Source: Bacteroidota bacterium (lineage in GTDB: Bacteria; Bacteroidota; Bacteroidia; Flavobacteriales; Flavobacteriaceae). Taken from it: a stretch of 31,901 nucleotides of DNA. Position numbers and translations under genes: made by a program. The stretch covers positions 1 through 31,901 of the forward strand of contig JAACDD010000060.1 in the NCBI GenBank assembly GCA_009937085.1. The letters run 5' to 3'. Positions 23,586 through 31,901 of this stretch are shown in pieces. Within the stretch, counting starts at the first letter, position 1, and the number at the start of each line of letters is the position of its first letter. Below the pieces are notes generated by a model. It did not search any database, had not been told where the DNA came from, and saw nothing but the letters and a program-made list of their open reading frames with translations.

Positions 23586-26379
23586 GTTTATATATAATTT
23601 TAAGAAGCTGATTTTATTTGCTTTATGGGGGAATATTGTGTTTTCTCAATATCAACCGCCTATACAAAACTTCCCTCCAGATATTTATAATGCTGGAAAT
23701 CAAAATTGGAATATTTCTCAGGATGCTAATAATAGAGTATATGTTGCAAACAATTTTGGACTTTTAGAATTCAACGGCTCAAACTGGAATTTACACCCCA
23801 CACCTAACAATACAATCATGCGCTCTGTATTTGTAAACTCTTCAGCAGTGTATACAGGTGCATATATGGATTTTGGATATTGGCTCCGTCAAAAAAACGG
23901 TACACTTTCCTATACATCCTTAGCCGAAAAACTCAATTTTACCATGATTGAGGATGAACAAGTTTGGAATATTGTTCCTCATAAACAGTTCATTGTATTT
24001 CAGACTTTAGATCGTTTAATTATTTATAATCAGGTGACTCGTGCGCTAACCACATTTAAGCCCGTTTCGGGAATCTTAAAGGTTTTTGTTGAAGACGATA
24101 ATATCTATTACCAAGACAACAATCTTTCTATTTATAATATCTTAAACGAAGAAGGGATCCTTTTTCTATCAGCTGCTGAGCTTAACAACAACCAAGTTGT
24201 TGGTTTAAGTATTTCATCGATTGGTACCCTGATTGCAACACGAGAAAATGGCTTGCTACTAAAACAAAATTCAGTAAAGCCATTTAATGCTAATTTGAGT
24301 AAACAACTTGCCAACGATTTGTTGTATAGTTTTACCAAAACGCAAAGCGGTCAATTGGTTTTGGGATCGGTCAGAAACGGCGTTTATATCCTTTCCGCTT
24401 CCGCAGAATTAATACAACATATTGGCACGGATCAGGACTTGCTTAATAATACGGTATTAGCTGTTTTTTCAGACAATCAAAATGGGGTATGGCTTGGACT
24501 CGATAATGGTCTTTCGTATGTTCCCTTGGCATCGCCGAAGCAGTTTTTTAGCGCTACTCAAGATCCTATTGGAACTGTGTACGCGACCCAAATCTTTAAT
24601 GATATGCTTTATGTGGGTACCAATCAAGGATTGTATTACCGACCCATAAATTCAGCTGCACCGCTAAGGCCTATTGCTGGTCTTGACGGGCAGGTTTGGA
24701 CATTGCAAATTATAAACAATACCTTGTTGTGTGGGCACGACAAAGGGGCTTTTGAAATTAAAGCTTCACAGTCGAAACCGTTATTTACTGGAGTTGGGGT
24801 TTGGCTTTTTCGCGAATTAAACAATTCCCAGATTTTGGCAGGAGCGTACAATGGATTGCACTTATTTGATAAAACCACCAATGATTTGCGCTACCTAAGA
24901 CAGATTAAAGACTTTTCGATGTCTTCCCGTTATTTTGAAGTGTTGAATGCACGCGAACTGCTGGTAAGTCACGAATATAAAGGCGTGTTTAAGTTGCAAT
25001 TAGATGAAGAGAAAAATAAAGTGTTAACTGCTGCAAAAATTCCAAATGTACCCACCAGCCTATACAGCAGTATGATTTCTTTTTTGGGTGACATATGTTA
25101 TTTTTCTAAAGACGGTTTTTTTGAATACGATTCAGAAGCAAACCAATTTGTAAAAAACAATCTTATTTCATCGCTTTTTCAAGAGAATAACTTTACATCT
25201 GCCAAAATGGTTTTGGACAGAGAAAAGTATCTGTGGTTTTTTGAACGAAATAATTTGATTCGCGTTGAAAAAGGAGCGCTCTCAAGTGAATTTATCGTAA
25301 ATAAATTTCCACTCTCTTACGATATGCGAAAAACCAACACTGGTTTTGAAAATATTAGCCACGTTTCACAAGATGAATTTCTTATTGGAACCTCGAATGG
25401 CTTTTTTGTTTTTGATACGTCTAAAGTCCAATCCTATGCACCCAACATCATGCTTACTAAATTGGAAGCGTACAATAAATCGAACACAAAACAGCAGTTA
25501 CAATTTGATACAGAAGTGGAACTTGCAGCGAATTTTAATTCTGTTTCGGCACATTATTTTATTACCAACAACAATATTACCGACAAGGCACTGTTTCAGT
25601 ACAGGCTTGATGGCTACTCTGAAAATTGGTCAGAATGGACAGCAGACGCTACGGTAACTTTCAGCAACCTTAGATTTGGAAATTACACGCTTAACGCACG
25701 TGCTGTGGTGGGAGATGTGATCAGTAGTGAAGCCCATAAAATTTCATTCAAAATTTACCGCCCCTGGTATTTATCTACTGTTGCACTTCTTGTATATGTG
25801 GCGTTGATGTTGATTGTGTTTCGAATTGTCAATACGCGGTACACCAAATACTATCGGCGCGAACAAGAAAAACTCATCAATGAAAACCAGCGCAAGTTAA
25901 ACTTAATGGCACTTAAGCAAAATGAGGAAATCATGCGCATCAAAAACGAACAGCTCGAAGATAATATTGAGAAAAAAAATAAAGAGCTCGCTATTTCTAC
26001 CATGGCAATGATTAAGAAAAACCAATTTATGAATGCCTTGCTTAACGATTTAGAACCAGCTGCTGCTAACCCAACCGTTTCGCGCGTGTTGCGAACCATT
26101 AAGCGATCGCTAAAAAATGACGACGATTGGGAGTTTTTTGAACAAGCCTTTGACAATGCTGATAAAGATTTTCTAAAGCGATTAAAAGAATTGCATCCTG
26201 CGCTTACCAACCACGATTTAAAGCTTTGCGCATACCTCAGATTAAATTTATCTTCTAAAGAAATAGCCCCTTTACTTAACATATCTGTAAAAAGTGTAGA
26301 TATAAAGCGTTATCGATTACGTAAAAAAATGGCCTTGCTACACGATCAAAATCTTACAGAGTACATTCTCTCATTGTAG
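23584..26379 (+). CDS. Membrane-spanning propeller / Y_Y_Y / LuxR-type HTH regulator
   Basis: About 931 residues. A signal-like N-terminus (FIYNFKKLILFALWGNIVFSQ) leads to a large periplasmic two-component-regulator-type beta-propeller (repeats such as NNRVYVANNFGLLEFNGSNW and QNGVWLGLDNGLSYVPLASP) and a Y_Y_Y domain around residues 645-720. One membrane span (about 728-749), a cytoplasmic coiled coil (REQEKLINENQRKLNLM...ELAISTMAM) and a C-terminal LuxR-type helix-turn-helix (about 874-931, LTNHDLKLCAYLRLNLSSKEIAPLLNISVKSVDIKRYRLRKKM) follow. There is no histidine kinase or receiver domain, so it is a one-component relay to DNA. No in-frame ATG exists before about residue 80; I chose TTG at 23584, with TTG at 23560 as alternative. 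It probably senses a periplasmic oligosaccharide and controls the SusC promoter downstream. Confidence 0.88.
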   Translation: MFIYNFKKLILFALWGNIVFSQYQPPIQNFPPDIYNAGNQNWNISQDANNRVYVANNFGLLEFNGSNWNLHPTPNNTIMRSVFVNSSAVYTGAYMDFGYWLRQKNGTLSYTSLAEKLNFTMIEDEQVWNIVPHKQFIVFQTLDRLIIYNQVTRALTTFKPVSGILKVFVEDDNIYYQDNNLSIYNILNEEGILFLSAAELNNNQVVGLSISSIGTLIATRENGLLLKQNSVKPFNANLSKQLANDLLYSFTKTQSGQLVLGSVRNGVYILSASAELIQHIGTDQDLLNNTVLAVFSDNQNGVWLGLDNGLSYVPLASPKQFFSATQDPIGTVYATQIFNDMLYVGTNQGLYYRPINSAAPLRPIAGLDGQVWTLQIINNTLLCGHDKGAFEIKASQSKPLFTGVGVWLFRELNNSQILAGAYNGLHLFDKTTNDLRYLRQIKDFSMSSRYFEVLNARELLVSHEYKGVFKLQLDEEKNKVLTAAKIPNVPTSLYSSMISFLGDICYFSKDGFFEYDSEANQFVKNNLISSLFQENNFTSAKMVLDREKYLWFFERNNLIRVEKGALSSEFIVNKFPLSYDMRKTNTGFENISHVSQDEFLIGTSNGFFVFDTSKVQSYAPNIMLTKLEAYNKSNTKQQLQFDTEVELAANFNSVSAHYFITNNNITDKALFQYRLDGYSENWSEWTADATVTFSNLRFGNYTLNARAVVGDVISSEAHKISFKIYRPWYLSTVALLVYVALMLIVFRIVNTRYTKYYRREQEKLINENQRKLNLMALKQNEEIMRIKNEQLEDNIEKKNKELAISTMAMIKKNQFMNALLNDLEPAAANPTVSRVLRTIKRSLKNDDDWEFFEQAFDNADKDFLKRLKELHPALTNHDLKLCAYLRLNLSSKEIAPLLNISVKSVDIKRYRLRKKMALLHDQNLTEYILSL

Positions 26380-26409
26380 AACTGACAATTTTAACCTCTT
26401 TTTTTTACG

Positions 26410-26427
26410 TTGTATACATATTGTATA
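26410..26427 (+). promoter_or_regulatory. Direct repeat upstream of the SusC promoter
   Basis: TTGTATA occurs at 26410-26416 and again at 26421-26427, 11 bp apart (about one helical turn). The pair ends nine bases before the -33 box of the SusC promoter, where an activator would contact RNA polymerase. The regulator encoded immediately upstream is the natural candidate. No other copy was seen in the promoter regions of this window. Confidence 0.4.
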
Positions 26428-26435
26428 GGTGCTTT

Positions 26436-26469
26436 TTTGCAATCTAACAATGCCTTCATGTTACTTTTG
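26436..26469 (+). promoter_or_regulatory. Promoter of the SusC-SusD operon
   Basis: TTTG (26436-26439) is followed after 22 bp by TACTTTTG (26462-26469), a perfect TAnnTTTG -7 box. This spacing and composition match the sigma-A-type promoter of Bacteroidota. The predicted start of transcription is some six bases downstream, giving a leader of about 12 bases before the SusC ATG at 26487. Confidence 0.65.
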
Positions 26470-26486
26470 AGCAAATCAATTTAACA

Positions 26487-29400
26487 ATGAATAAACTATT
26501 TCTAAACATATTAGTTGCTTTACTGGCTTCTACCGTTGCGCTTGCCCAGCAAGTTAGTGGTACGGTAACAGAAGCTGACAGCGGTGCGCCACTTCCTGGA
26601 GCCACTGTTTTGGTAAAGGGTACTGATAATGGAACAACTACCGACTTTGACGGGATGTTCCAACTAGCAGGAGTTTCAGGCAATGCAACGCTTGTGATTT
26701 CCTATATTGGATTTGAAACCCAAGAAGTTGCCGTTGGCAACAACACGAACATATCTGTTTCGTTATCCACTTCAGCCGACGCTTTAGACGAAATTGTAGT
26801 TATTGGCTACGGTTCTCAGCGTAAGAAAGAAGTGACGGGAGCAGTTAGCGTTATAGACGCCAAAACCATTCAGAAACTTAATCCGATTCGTGCTGAACAA
26901 GCCTTACAAGGACAAGTCCCTGGAGTGAATATTACCTCACAATCAGGTTCTCCTGGTAGCGGATTTAACATTCGAATTCGAGGGATAACCACCAACGGAA
27001 ACAATGCACCACTTATTTTGGTGGACGGTAACCGAATCGTGGATTTGAATGCTATAAACCCGAATGATATCGCAACGATTAACATTATAAAAGATGCCAC
27101 TGCTGGTATCTATGGGGTTCAAGCTGCAAACGGAGTAATTATAATTACGACCAAATCTGGTGGGAAAAATACAGATTTAACTTTTCAATTAAGCACGTAT
27201 ACCGCACTACAAGAGACAAGTAAAAAGGTTGACTTGATGAATTCATTTGACTTTGCACAATACGTAAATGATGCAGCTGACCGCACCGAGTATTTTGTAT
27301 ATCCACAACAAGGCACAGACTGGCAAGATGAAGTTTTTGAAGTTGCGCCTATGTCAGAAATTAATTTGTCGGGTTATGGTGGAGGTGAGAAATCTTCATA
27401 CTCTTTTGGGGTTTCGTACTTAGACCAAGACGGTATTGTAGGCGGAAGCAGTAACAACTACGAACGCGTTACCGCTCGAATGAACTACAAATACGATGTT
27501 TTAGAAAATCTTCAATTAAGTGCTAATCTCTTTTATTTTGAAGGAAGTAAGCAAAACTTACAAGAAGGCGGCATTGGGGCTGTACTGTATAATGCGGTAA
27601 ACCTAAACCCTACCATGCCAGTTTACGATACGGATGGCAATTTTGCTTTAGCAAACGACGTATCGCAAATTGAACTTATTAACCCTGTTGCTCAAATTGC
27701 TAATACGTATAACACTTCTCGTGGTTCTCGCTGGTCGGCAATTTTCGGAGCGGATTACACCTTTTGGGGAAATTTCACGGCAACCTCTAAGTTTAATTAC
27801 AACCATGCTACTGTTTTAGATGATGTATTTAGACCCGAGCAAAATTACGGAAACGGCAAAGCTGCCAACGTTATTGGAAATGAAGTAATTGACAACGGAG
27901 CAAATTACACGGACTGGATGTGGGATAATTATATTACCTACGAAAACACCTTCGATGATGTACATAACCTTAAAGTCTTATTAGGAACATCGCTTTACCA
28001 AACAGAAGGACTGTTTTACGGAAATACAGGGAGAACAACAACAGGCACCAACCAATTAGGACAAACGGTATGGGATGCAGGAATGACTATTCAGCCCCGA
28101 TTCAATGAAGACCAATTAGCCAACGGTGCAGACTGGTTTGACAGTCGTCTTTCTTCTGCGTTTACGCGTGTTCAGTACAGCTATCAAGACAAATACTTAT
28201 TCTCTGCGTCTGTTAGACGTGATGTATCCTCTCAATTTTCTGCTGAAAACGGAAACAATATTGGTTTCTTTCCTTCAGGTTCTGTGGGTTGGAACATAGC
28301 CGAAGAGGATTTTATGCAGAACATCGACTGGATAAACCAATTTAAAATCCGAGGGAGTTATGGAATTATAGGAAACGATAGAATTGGTTCCTTTGGATTT
28401 GTAACCAGACTTAATGGACAGGCAACTGTTGATCCAGGAGACAATGTAGATGCCACAGATGATTTATTATATGGCGCAGCATCTGGTACACTTGGGAATA
28501 ATATATTAAAGTGGGAAGAACAAGAAACCGCTAACGTTGGAGTAGACTTACGCTTGTTTGATCAAAAACTAATCATCACAGCAGACGCATTCCGCAAAAA
28601 AACAAAGGACTTATTGTTGAGCCCACAGGCGTCAGCGCTTACAGGTGTTTCGGCTCCAGGTGCTGGTGTGCCAATTGTAAACGCAGGTACCGTACAAAAC
28701 CAAGGTATTGAAGTTGGGTTAGGCTATTATGGTGCTGCGGGAGATGACTTTGATTATAACATAAACTTTAGTTTCACCACCATTGACAACGAAGTGCTTT
28801 CGCTTAACGGTAGAACGACGCCTGTCGGCGGAGAATATGGAGTTGGAATTAGCCAAACGGGTATTACCCGCATGGAACCAGGTTTTGCACTTGGAAGCTA
28901 TTATGGTTACAAAACGGATGGTATTTACCAAACGCAAGGCGAATTAGATGCATTAAATATTGCTTTTCTTGCAGCAAACCCTGATGCAGACGCGGATGCG
29001 GTTTATCACCCTGACGCCGCACCAGGAGATTTACGTTTTGTAGATACCAATGGAGATGGTAAGATTTCAGATGCTGATAGAACCCATATTGGAGATCCAA
29101 TTCCAGACGTTGAAATGGGACTTAATCTTGGGTTTACCTATAAAAACTTTGATTTTAACGCCTATGCATTTGCTTCGCTTGGTCATGAGTTAGTACGTGA
29201 TTATGAACGTAAAGATTTATACGCCAACCGCGGTACCTATATGCTAAGAAGATGGCAAGGTTCTGGAACAAGTAACTCCATTCCTAGAGCTGTTTCAGGT
29301 GCTAATATCAATACCGATAAATTTTCGGACTTCCATGTAGAAGATGCTTCGTTCTTGCGATTGCAAAATGTACAGTTGGGATATGATTTTGCGAGTTTGT

Positions 29401-29585
29401 TAAACGAAAATTCAGGCATTAAAAAGCTTCGCTTATATGTTTCTGGAAACAACTTGTTTACCATTACAGACTATAATGGATATGATCCATCAGCCAATAC
29501 GGGTGCTGCATTAGGAGGCGGTATTGACAAAGGTTTCTATCCTGTAGCCAAAACATATTTATTAGGAATTAACTTAGATTTTTAA
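26487..29585 (+). CDS. SusC/RagA-type TonB-linked outer membrane transporter
   Basis: The 1032-residue protein has a signal peptide (1-20, ending ALA), a carboxypeptidase-D regulatory-like domain (about 22-100, VSGTVTEADSGAPLPGATVLVKGTDNGTTTDFDG), a TonB-box segment (DEIVVIGYGSQRKKEVTGAVSVI), a plug with the NIIKDATAGIYGVQAANGVIIITTKSG motif, and a long barrel. A calcium-site-like DTNGDGKISDAD (853-864) matches the conserved SusC loop. The length is normal for the SusC family, which imports oligosaccharides with a SusD lid. SusD follows after five bases. It is preceded by a good promoter and by a membrane-bound regulator gene, forming the core of a polysaccharide utilisation locus. The substrate is not readable; nearby gal genes and the vSGLT-like symporter suggest galactose-containing glycans. 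Confidence 0.96.
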   Translation: MNKLFLNILVALLASTVALAQQVSGTVTEADSGAPLPGATVLVKGTDNGTTTDFDGMFQLAGVSGNATLVISYIGFETQEVAVGNNTNISVSLSTSADALDEIVVIGYGSQRKKEVTGAVSVIDAKTIQKLNPIRAEQALQGQVPGVNITSQSGSPGSGFNIRIRGITTNGNNAPLILVDGNRIVDLNAINPNDIATINIIKDATAGIYGVQAANGVIIITTKSGGKNTDLTFQLSTYTALQETSKKVDLMNSFDFAQYVNDAADRTEYFVYPQQGTDWQDEVFEVAPMSEINLSGYGGGEKSSYSFGVSYLDQDGIVGGSSNNYERVTARMNYKYDVLENLQLSANLFYFEGSKQNLQEGGIGAVLYNAVNLNPTMPVYDTDGNFALANDVSQIELINPVAQIANTYNTSRGSRWSAIFGADYTFWGNFTATSKFNYNHATVLDDVFRPEQNYGNGKAANVIGNEVIDNGANYTDWMWDNYITYENTFDDVHNLKVLLGTSLYQTEGLFYGNTGRTTTGTNQLGQTVWDAGMTIQPRFNEDQLANGADWFDSRLSSAFTRVQYSYQDKYLFSASVRRDVSSQFSAENGNNIGFFPSGSVGWNIAEEDFMQNIDWINQFKIRGSYGIIGNDRIGSFGFVTRLNGQATVDPGDNVDATDDLLYGAASGTLGNNILKWEEQETANVGVDLRLFDQKLIITADAFRKKTKDLLLSPQASALTGVSAPGAGVPIVNAGTVQNQGIEVGLGYYGAAGDDFDYNINFSFTTIDNEVLSLNGRTTPVGGEYGVGISQTGITRMEPGFALGSYYGYKTDGIYQTQGELDALNIAFLAANPDADADAVYHPDAAPGDLRFVDTNGDGKISDADRTHIGDPIPDVEMGLNLGFTYKNFDFNAYAFASLGHELVRDYERKDLYANRGTYMLRRWQGSGTSNSIPRAVSGANINTDKFSDFHVEDASFLRLQNVQLGYDFASLLNENSGIKKLRLYVSGNNLFTITDYNGYDPSANTGAALGGGIDKGFYPVAKTYLLGINLDF

Positions 29586-29590
29586 TCACC

Positions 29591-31105
29591 ATGAAAAAAA
29601 TAACATACATACTATTGAGTGTTATACTGCTTAGTTCTGTAAGCTGTAGCGACACATTTACTGAAGTTGAGCCTGATGGTTCAAACGCAGACAATTATTT
29701 TAATTCAGAAGCAGAATATCAAAGCGCACTAATTGGTGCTTATGATTTACTTCAAGCAACCTTCTGGAATACGCTTACCAGCGTGGTAGCTTCTGACGAT
29801 TATGCTGCCGGTGGGGATTCGTTTAACCTTGACCAGCCTACCCTTCAATATATAGACAAAATGACGGTTAGTCCAGCAGATGAAAATCAGTTACGTGACA
29901 TTTGGGGGCTGATGTACGCCGGTTTAAATCGTACAAACTATGTACTTGAAAATAAAGACAAAACCGATTTTGCAAGCAAAGACGAAATCATTGCTGAAGC
30001 ATATTTTCTTCGCGCCTATTACACCTTTGAGTTGGTTAAGTTTTTCGGAAACGTGCCGCTTAAAACGGAGGAACGTGACGGGGTTACTCGTTTGTCAGAC
30101 GAACGCATTTTAACCGAAGATGAGTTTTCCATGGTACGTATTGCGGATATTCCAACTGCATACGGCGTTATTGCAGCAGATTTATTGGAAGCAATTCCAA
30201 ACCTTCCGGCAACACAAGACAGGCCGTATGAAGCCACTAAAGGAGCTGCGCAAGCCCTTTTGGGGAAAGTCTATTTGTATCATGGCACCTATGATGCAAC
30301 TAAGTTTGGCGATGCTGCCACGACACTTAATCAAGTCATTTCAAGTGGTCAATACACCTTGACTACTGGCGATGAATATGCCAATATGTTTGAAATTGAT
30401 GGGGAGAACGGCTCAGAAGCTGTTTTTGAAATTCAATACTCAAGTGTAGAAGCAGCAGGTTGGGATAATATTAATGGAAGCAACGGAACCTATTTCCCAA
30501 AGTTTAATGGGCCTCGTTCACCATATGACGATCCCGTTTATGATGCTGGTTGGGGATTCTGTTTGCCATCAGTTGCGCTATATGATATGTTCGATGATTC
30601 AGATGCACGTCGTGATGTAACGTTCTATGACATAAGAGAAGAACAAGACAGATATTCTATAGGTAGAGACGATACGGGCTTGTTTAACAAGAAATATATG
30701 CCGCGTAAAGAACCAAAACGCGCAGGTTCTGATCCATTAAACTACGACAACAACTACCGTGCTATTCGCTATGCTGATGTGCTGCTTATGGCAGCTGAAG
30801 CTGAGGCGCAAAGTAGTGGTACTGATGCCGAAAACTACCTTAATCAAGTAAGAGCACGTGCCTATGGCGATAACAGCCAAGATTACACGGCTTCCGAAGG
30901 GGCATTGTTAGATGCTATCTATACGGAAAGACGCAAAGAATTAGCAGGCGAAGGCCACCGCTTTTTCGATTTAGTTCGTACTAAAAAAGCAGCTGCAGCC
31001 ATTGACGGCTTTACTGAAAACAAAAATGAAATTTTCCCAATTCCACTGATAGAATTAGAATTGGCACTTGCCGAGGAGCGTTGGGGACAAAATCCAGGAT
31101 ATTAA
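29591..31105 (+). CDS. SusD/RagB-type surface glycan-binding lipoprotein
   Basis: The 504-residue protein begins with a lipoprotein signal (MKKITYILLSVILLSSVSC, Cys19). The RagB/SusD pattern is clear: DNYFNSEAEYQSALIGAYDLLQ, AEAYFLRAYYTFELVKFFGNVPL, AAQALLGKVYLYHG, RYADVLLMAAEAEAQ, LNQVRARAYG, ERRKELAGEGHRFFDLVRT, and the family end FPIPLIELELA...RWGQNPGY. It sits on the cell surface as the lid of the SusC channel and binds the incoming oligosaccharide through tetratricopeptide-like helices and loop aromatic residues. It lies five bases after susC and 21 bp before the next lipoprotein gene, in one operon. Confidence 0.97.
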   Translation: MKKITYILLSVILLSSVSCSDTFTEVEPDGSNADNYFNSEAEYQSALIGAYDLLQATFWNTLTSVVASDDYAAGGDSFNLDQPTLQYIDKMTVSPADENQLRDIWGLMYAGLNRTNYVLENKDKTDFASKDEIIAEAYFLRAYYTFELVKFFGNVPLKTEERDGVTRLSDERILTEDEFSMVRIADIPTAYGVIAADLLEAIPNLPATQDRPYEATKGAAQALLGKVYLYHGTYDATKFGDAATTLNQVISSGQYTLTTGDEYANMFEIDGENGSEAVFEIQYSSVEAAGWDNINGSNGTYFPKFNGPRSPYDDPVYDAGWGFCLPSVALYDMFDDSDARRDVTFYDIREEQDRYSIGRDDTGLFNKKYMPRKEPKRAGSDPLNYDNNYRAIRYADVLLMAAEAEAQSSGTDAENYLNQVRARAYGDNSQDYTASEGALLDAIYTERRKELAGEGHRFFDLVRTKKAAAAIDGFTENKNEIFPIPLIELELALAEERWGQNPGY

Positions 31106-31126
31106 ACTAATTAAAAACAGAATACA

Positions 31127-31901
31127 ATGAAACTATTAAATAAAGGGATTTACATCCTATCATTCCTACTACTAAGCATTCCTTTTGCTTGTACAGAAGA
31201 AGAAGACTTTAGCATTATAGCGGGTCTAGACTTTACCGTAGCAACACTTAACGCCGATGGCACTGAAACGGGAGTTCTTCCTACTACAGTTCCTGGTGAT
31301 GGGCGTATTGTATATACGGTTGACTTTGGTGACCCAGCTGTTACTGACGACACAGACGTTTTTCAAACAAGCGGACCTATGGTAAGCTATACCTACCCAG
31401 CAGAATCTGTAACATATACCATTACAGTAACTGCGGCTTTGGACGGAAAAGAAGATGTTTCCGTTACGAAAGAGCACACAATAGTGTATGTAGTTGAGGT
31501 ACCTGACACACCCGCTTCACCAATTGAAGGAACTTGGAAATTAGCTCCACAAGCGAGTGCATTTTTTGTAGGGCCAAATAAAAACGACGCAAGTTGGTGG
31601 TCGAATAGTGCTGAAGATGTAACAACTCGTATGTGTTTGTTTGACGACAAATATGTGTTCAACGCAGATGGTTCATTTGAAAATGTATTAGGTGCTGACA
31701 CATGGTTAGAAACATGGCAAGGTGCAGCTGAAGGATGTGGCGCACCTGTGTTTCCACACGACGCATCAACGGCGGCAACCTATACACATGATGCAACTGC
31801 AGGTACGATTACAATAAACGGTAAAGGAGCATTCCTAGGATTGGCAAAGGTTACAAACACAACCCAATTAACTAACCCTAGTGATGCACCAGATTCAGTT
31901 A
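31127..31901 (+). CDS. PKD-like SusE/F-position surface lipoprotein, C-terminal part missing
   Basis: The frame is open from the ATG at 31127 to the window edge (258 codons seen). It begins with a lipoprotein signal (MKLLNKGIYILSFLLLSIPFAC, Cys22) followed by acidic residues (EEED), a pattern linked to surface export in Bacteroidota. Residues about 30-120 look like a PKD/Ig-like domain (VYTVDFGDPAV, MVSYTYPAESVTYTITVTA). From about residue 130 (PIEGTWKLAPQASAFFVGPN) a second module starts with an aromatic-rich beta sheet (SWWSNSAEDV, TWLETWQG) and a repeated GTITINGKGAFLGLAKV strand, which may bind glycans. It occupies the SusE/F position, 21 bp after SusD. Similar PKD-plus-module lipoproteins occur in laminarin and other PULs, so it does not identify the substrate. 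Confidence 0.85.
   Translation, partial: MKLLNKGIYILSFLLLSIPFACTEEEDFSIIAGLDFTVATLNADGTETGVLPTTVPGDGRIVYTVDFGDPAVTDDTDVFQTSGPMVSYTYPAESVTYTITVTAALDGKEDVSVTKEHTIVYVVEVPDTPASPIEGTWKLAPQASAFFVGPNKNDASWWSNSAEDVTTRMCLFDDKYVFNADGSFENVLGADTWLETWQGAAEGCGAPVFPHDASTAATYTHDATAGTITINGKGAFLGLAKVTNTTQLTNPSDAPDSV

Noticed and set aside
26487..31901. Assigning the SusCD operon to laminarin because of the PKD-like lipoprotein
   Set aside because: That lipoprotein type occurs in several kinds of locus, and the surrounding genes favour galactose; no glucanase is visible.
1..31901. CRISPR arrays, insertion sequences, rRNA genes or toxin-antitoxin pairs
   Set aside because: I looked for regularly spaced repeats, transposase motifs and small paired genes and found none.

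Overview
The window looks like chromosome of a (probably marine) member of the Flavobacteriaceae, Bacteroidota. Evidence: a SusC/SusD pair with a downstream surface lipoprotein, a type IX secretion C-terminal domain, promoter boxes of the TAnnTTTG type, start codons without Shine-Dalgarno sequences, a low G+C composition by eye, and carotenoid genes of the flavobacterial myxol/saproxanthin type (CrtA-like, CrtD, CruF).

Layout. 1-3030 (+): the 3' end of a phytoene desaturase gene (crtI), a GT-B glycosyltransferase, a pirin and an HMA-MauE membrane fusion, closely packed. 3022-7981 (-): an FMN reductase, then a TonB receptor / beta-propeller phytase / propeller lipoprotein operon that probably scavenges phosphate from phytate. 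8133-10919 (+): crtA-like, crtD and cruF, translationally coupled and separated from crtI by the phytase block. The cruF stop codon lies inside a tRNA-Arg(CCU) gene, which is followed by a decayed second tRNA copy. 11076-12936: an AT-rich stretch with an AraC regulator (-) and a small secreted protein of unknown function (+). 12937-17361 (-): galM-galK-galT plus a lipoprotein of the formylglycine-generating enzyme family that keeps both catalytic cysteines. 17639-21733 (-): Rieske lipoprotein, DUF1800 and DUF1501 with a T9SS tail. 21834-31901 (+): a Na+/sugar symporter resembling Vibrio vSGLT, a large membrane-spanning propeller/Y_Y_Y/LuxR-type regulator, then SusC, SusD and a truncated PKD-like lipoprotein at the right edge.

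How it fits together. From 12937 rightwards the window reads as a glycan-use region centred on galactose: SusCD imports oligosaccharides across the outer membrane, the symporter carries free sugar across the inner membrane, GalM/GalK/GalT feed it into the Leloir pathway, and the propeller regulator probably switches on the SusC promoter just downstream of it. No glycoside hydrolase or sulfatase is visible, so the polysaccharide is not determined; the FGE-type protein hints at a sulfated galactan. The left part supplies a hydroxylated monocyclic carotenoid, possibly glycosylated. All functions are inferred from sequence reading and recalled family knowledge; no database search was run.
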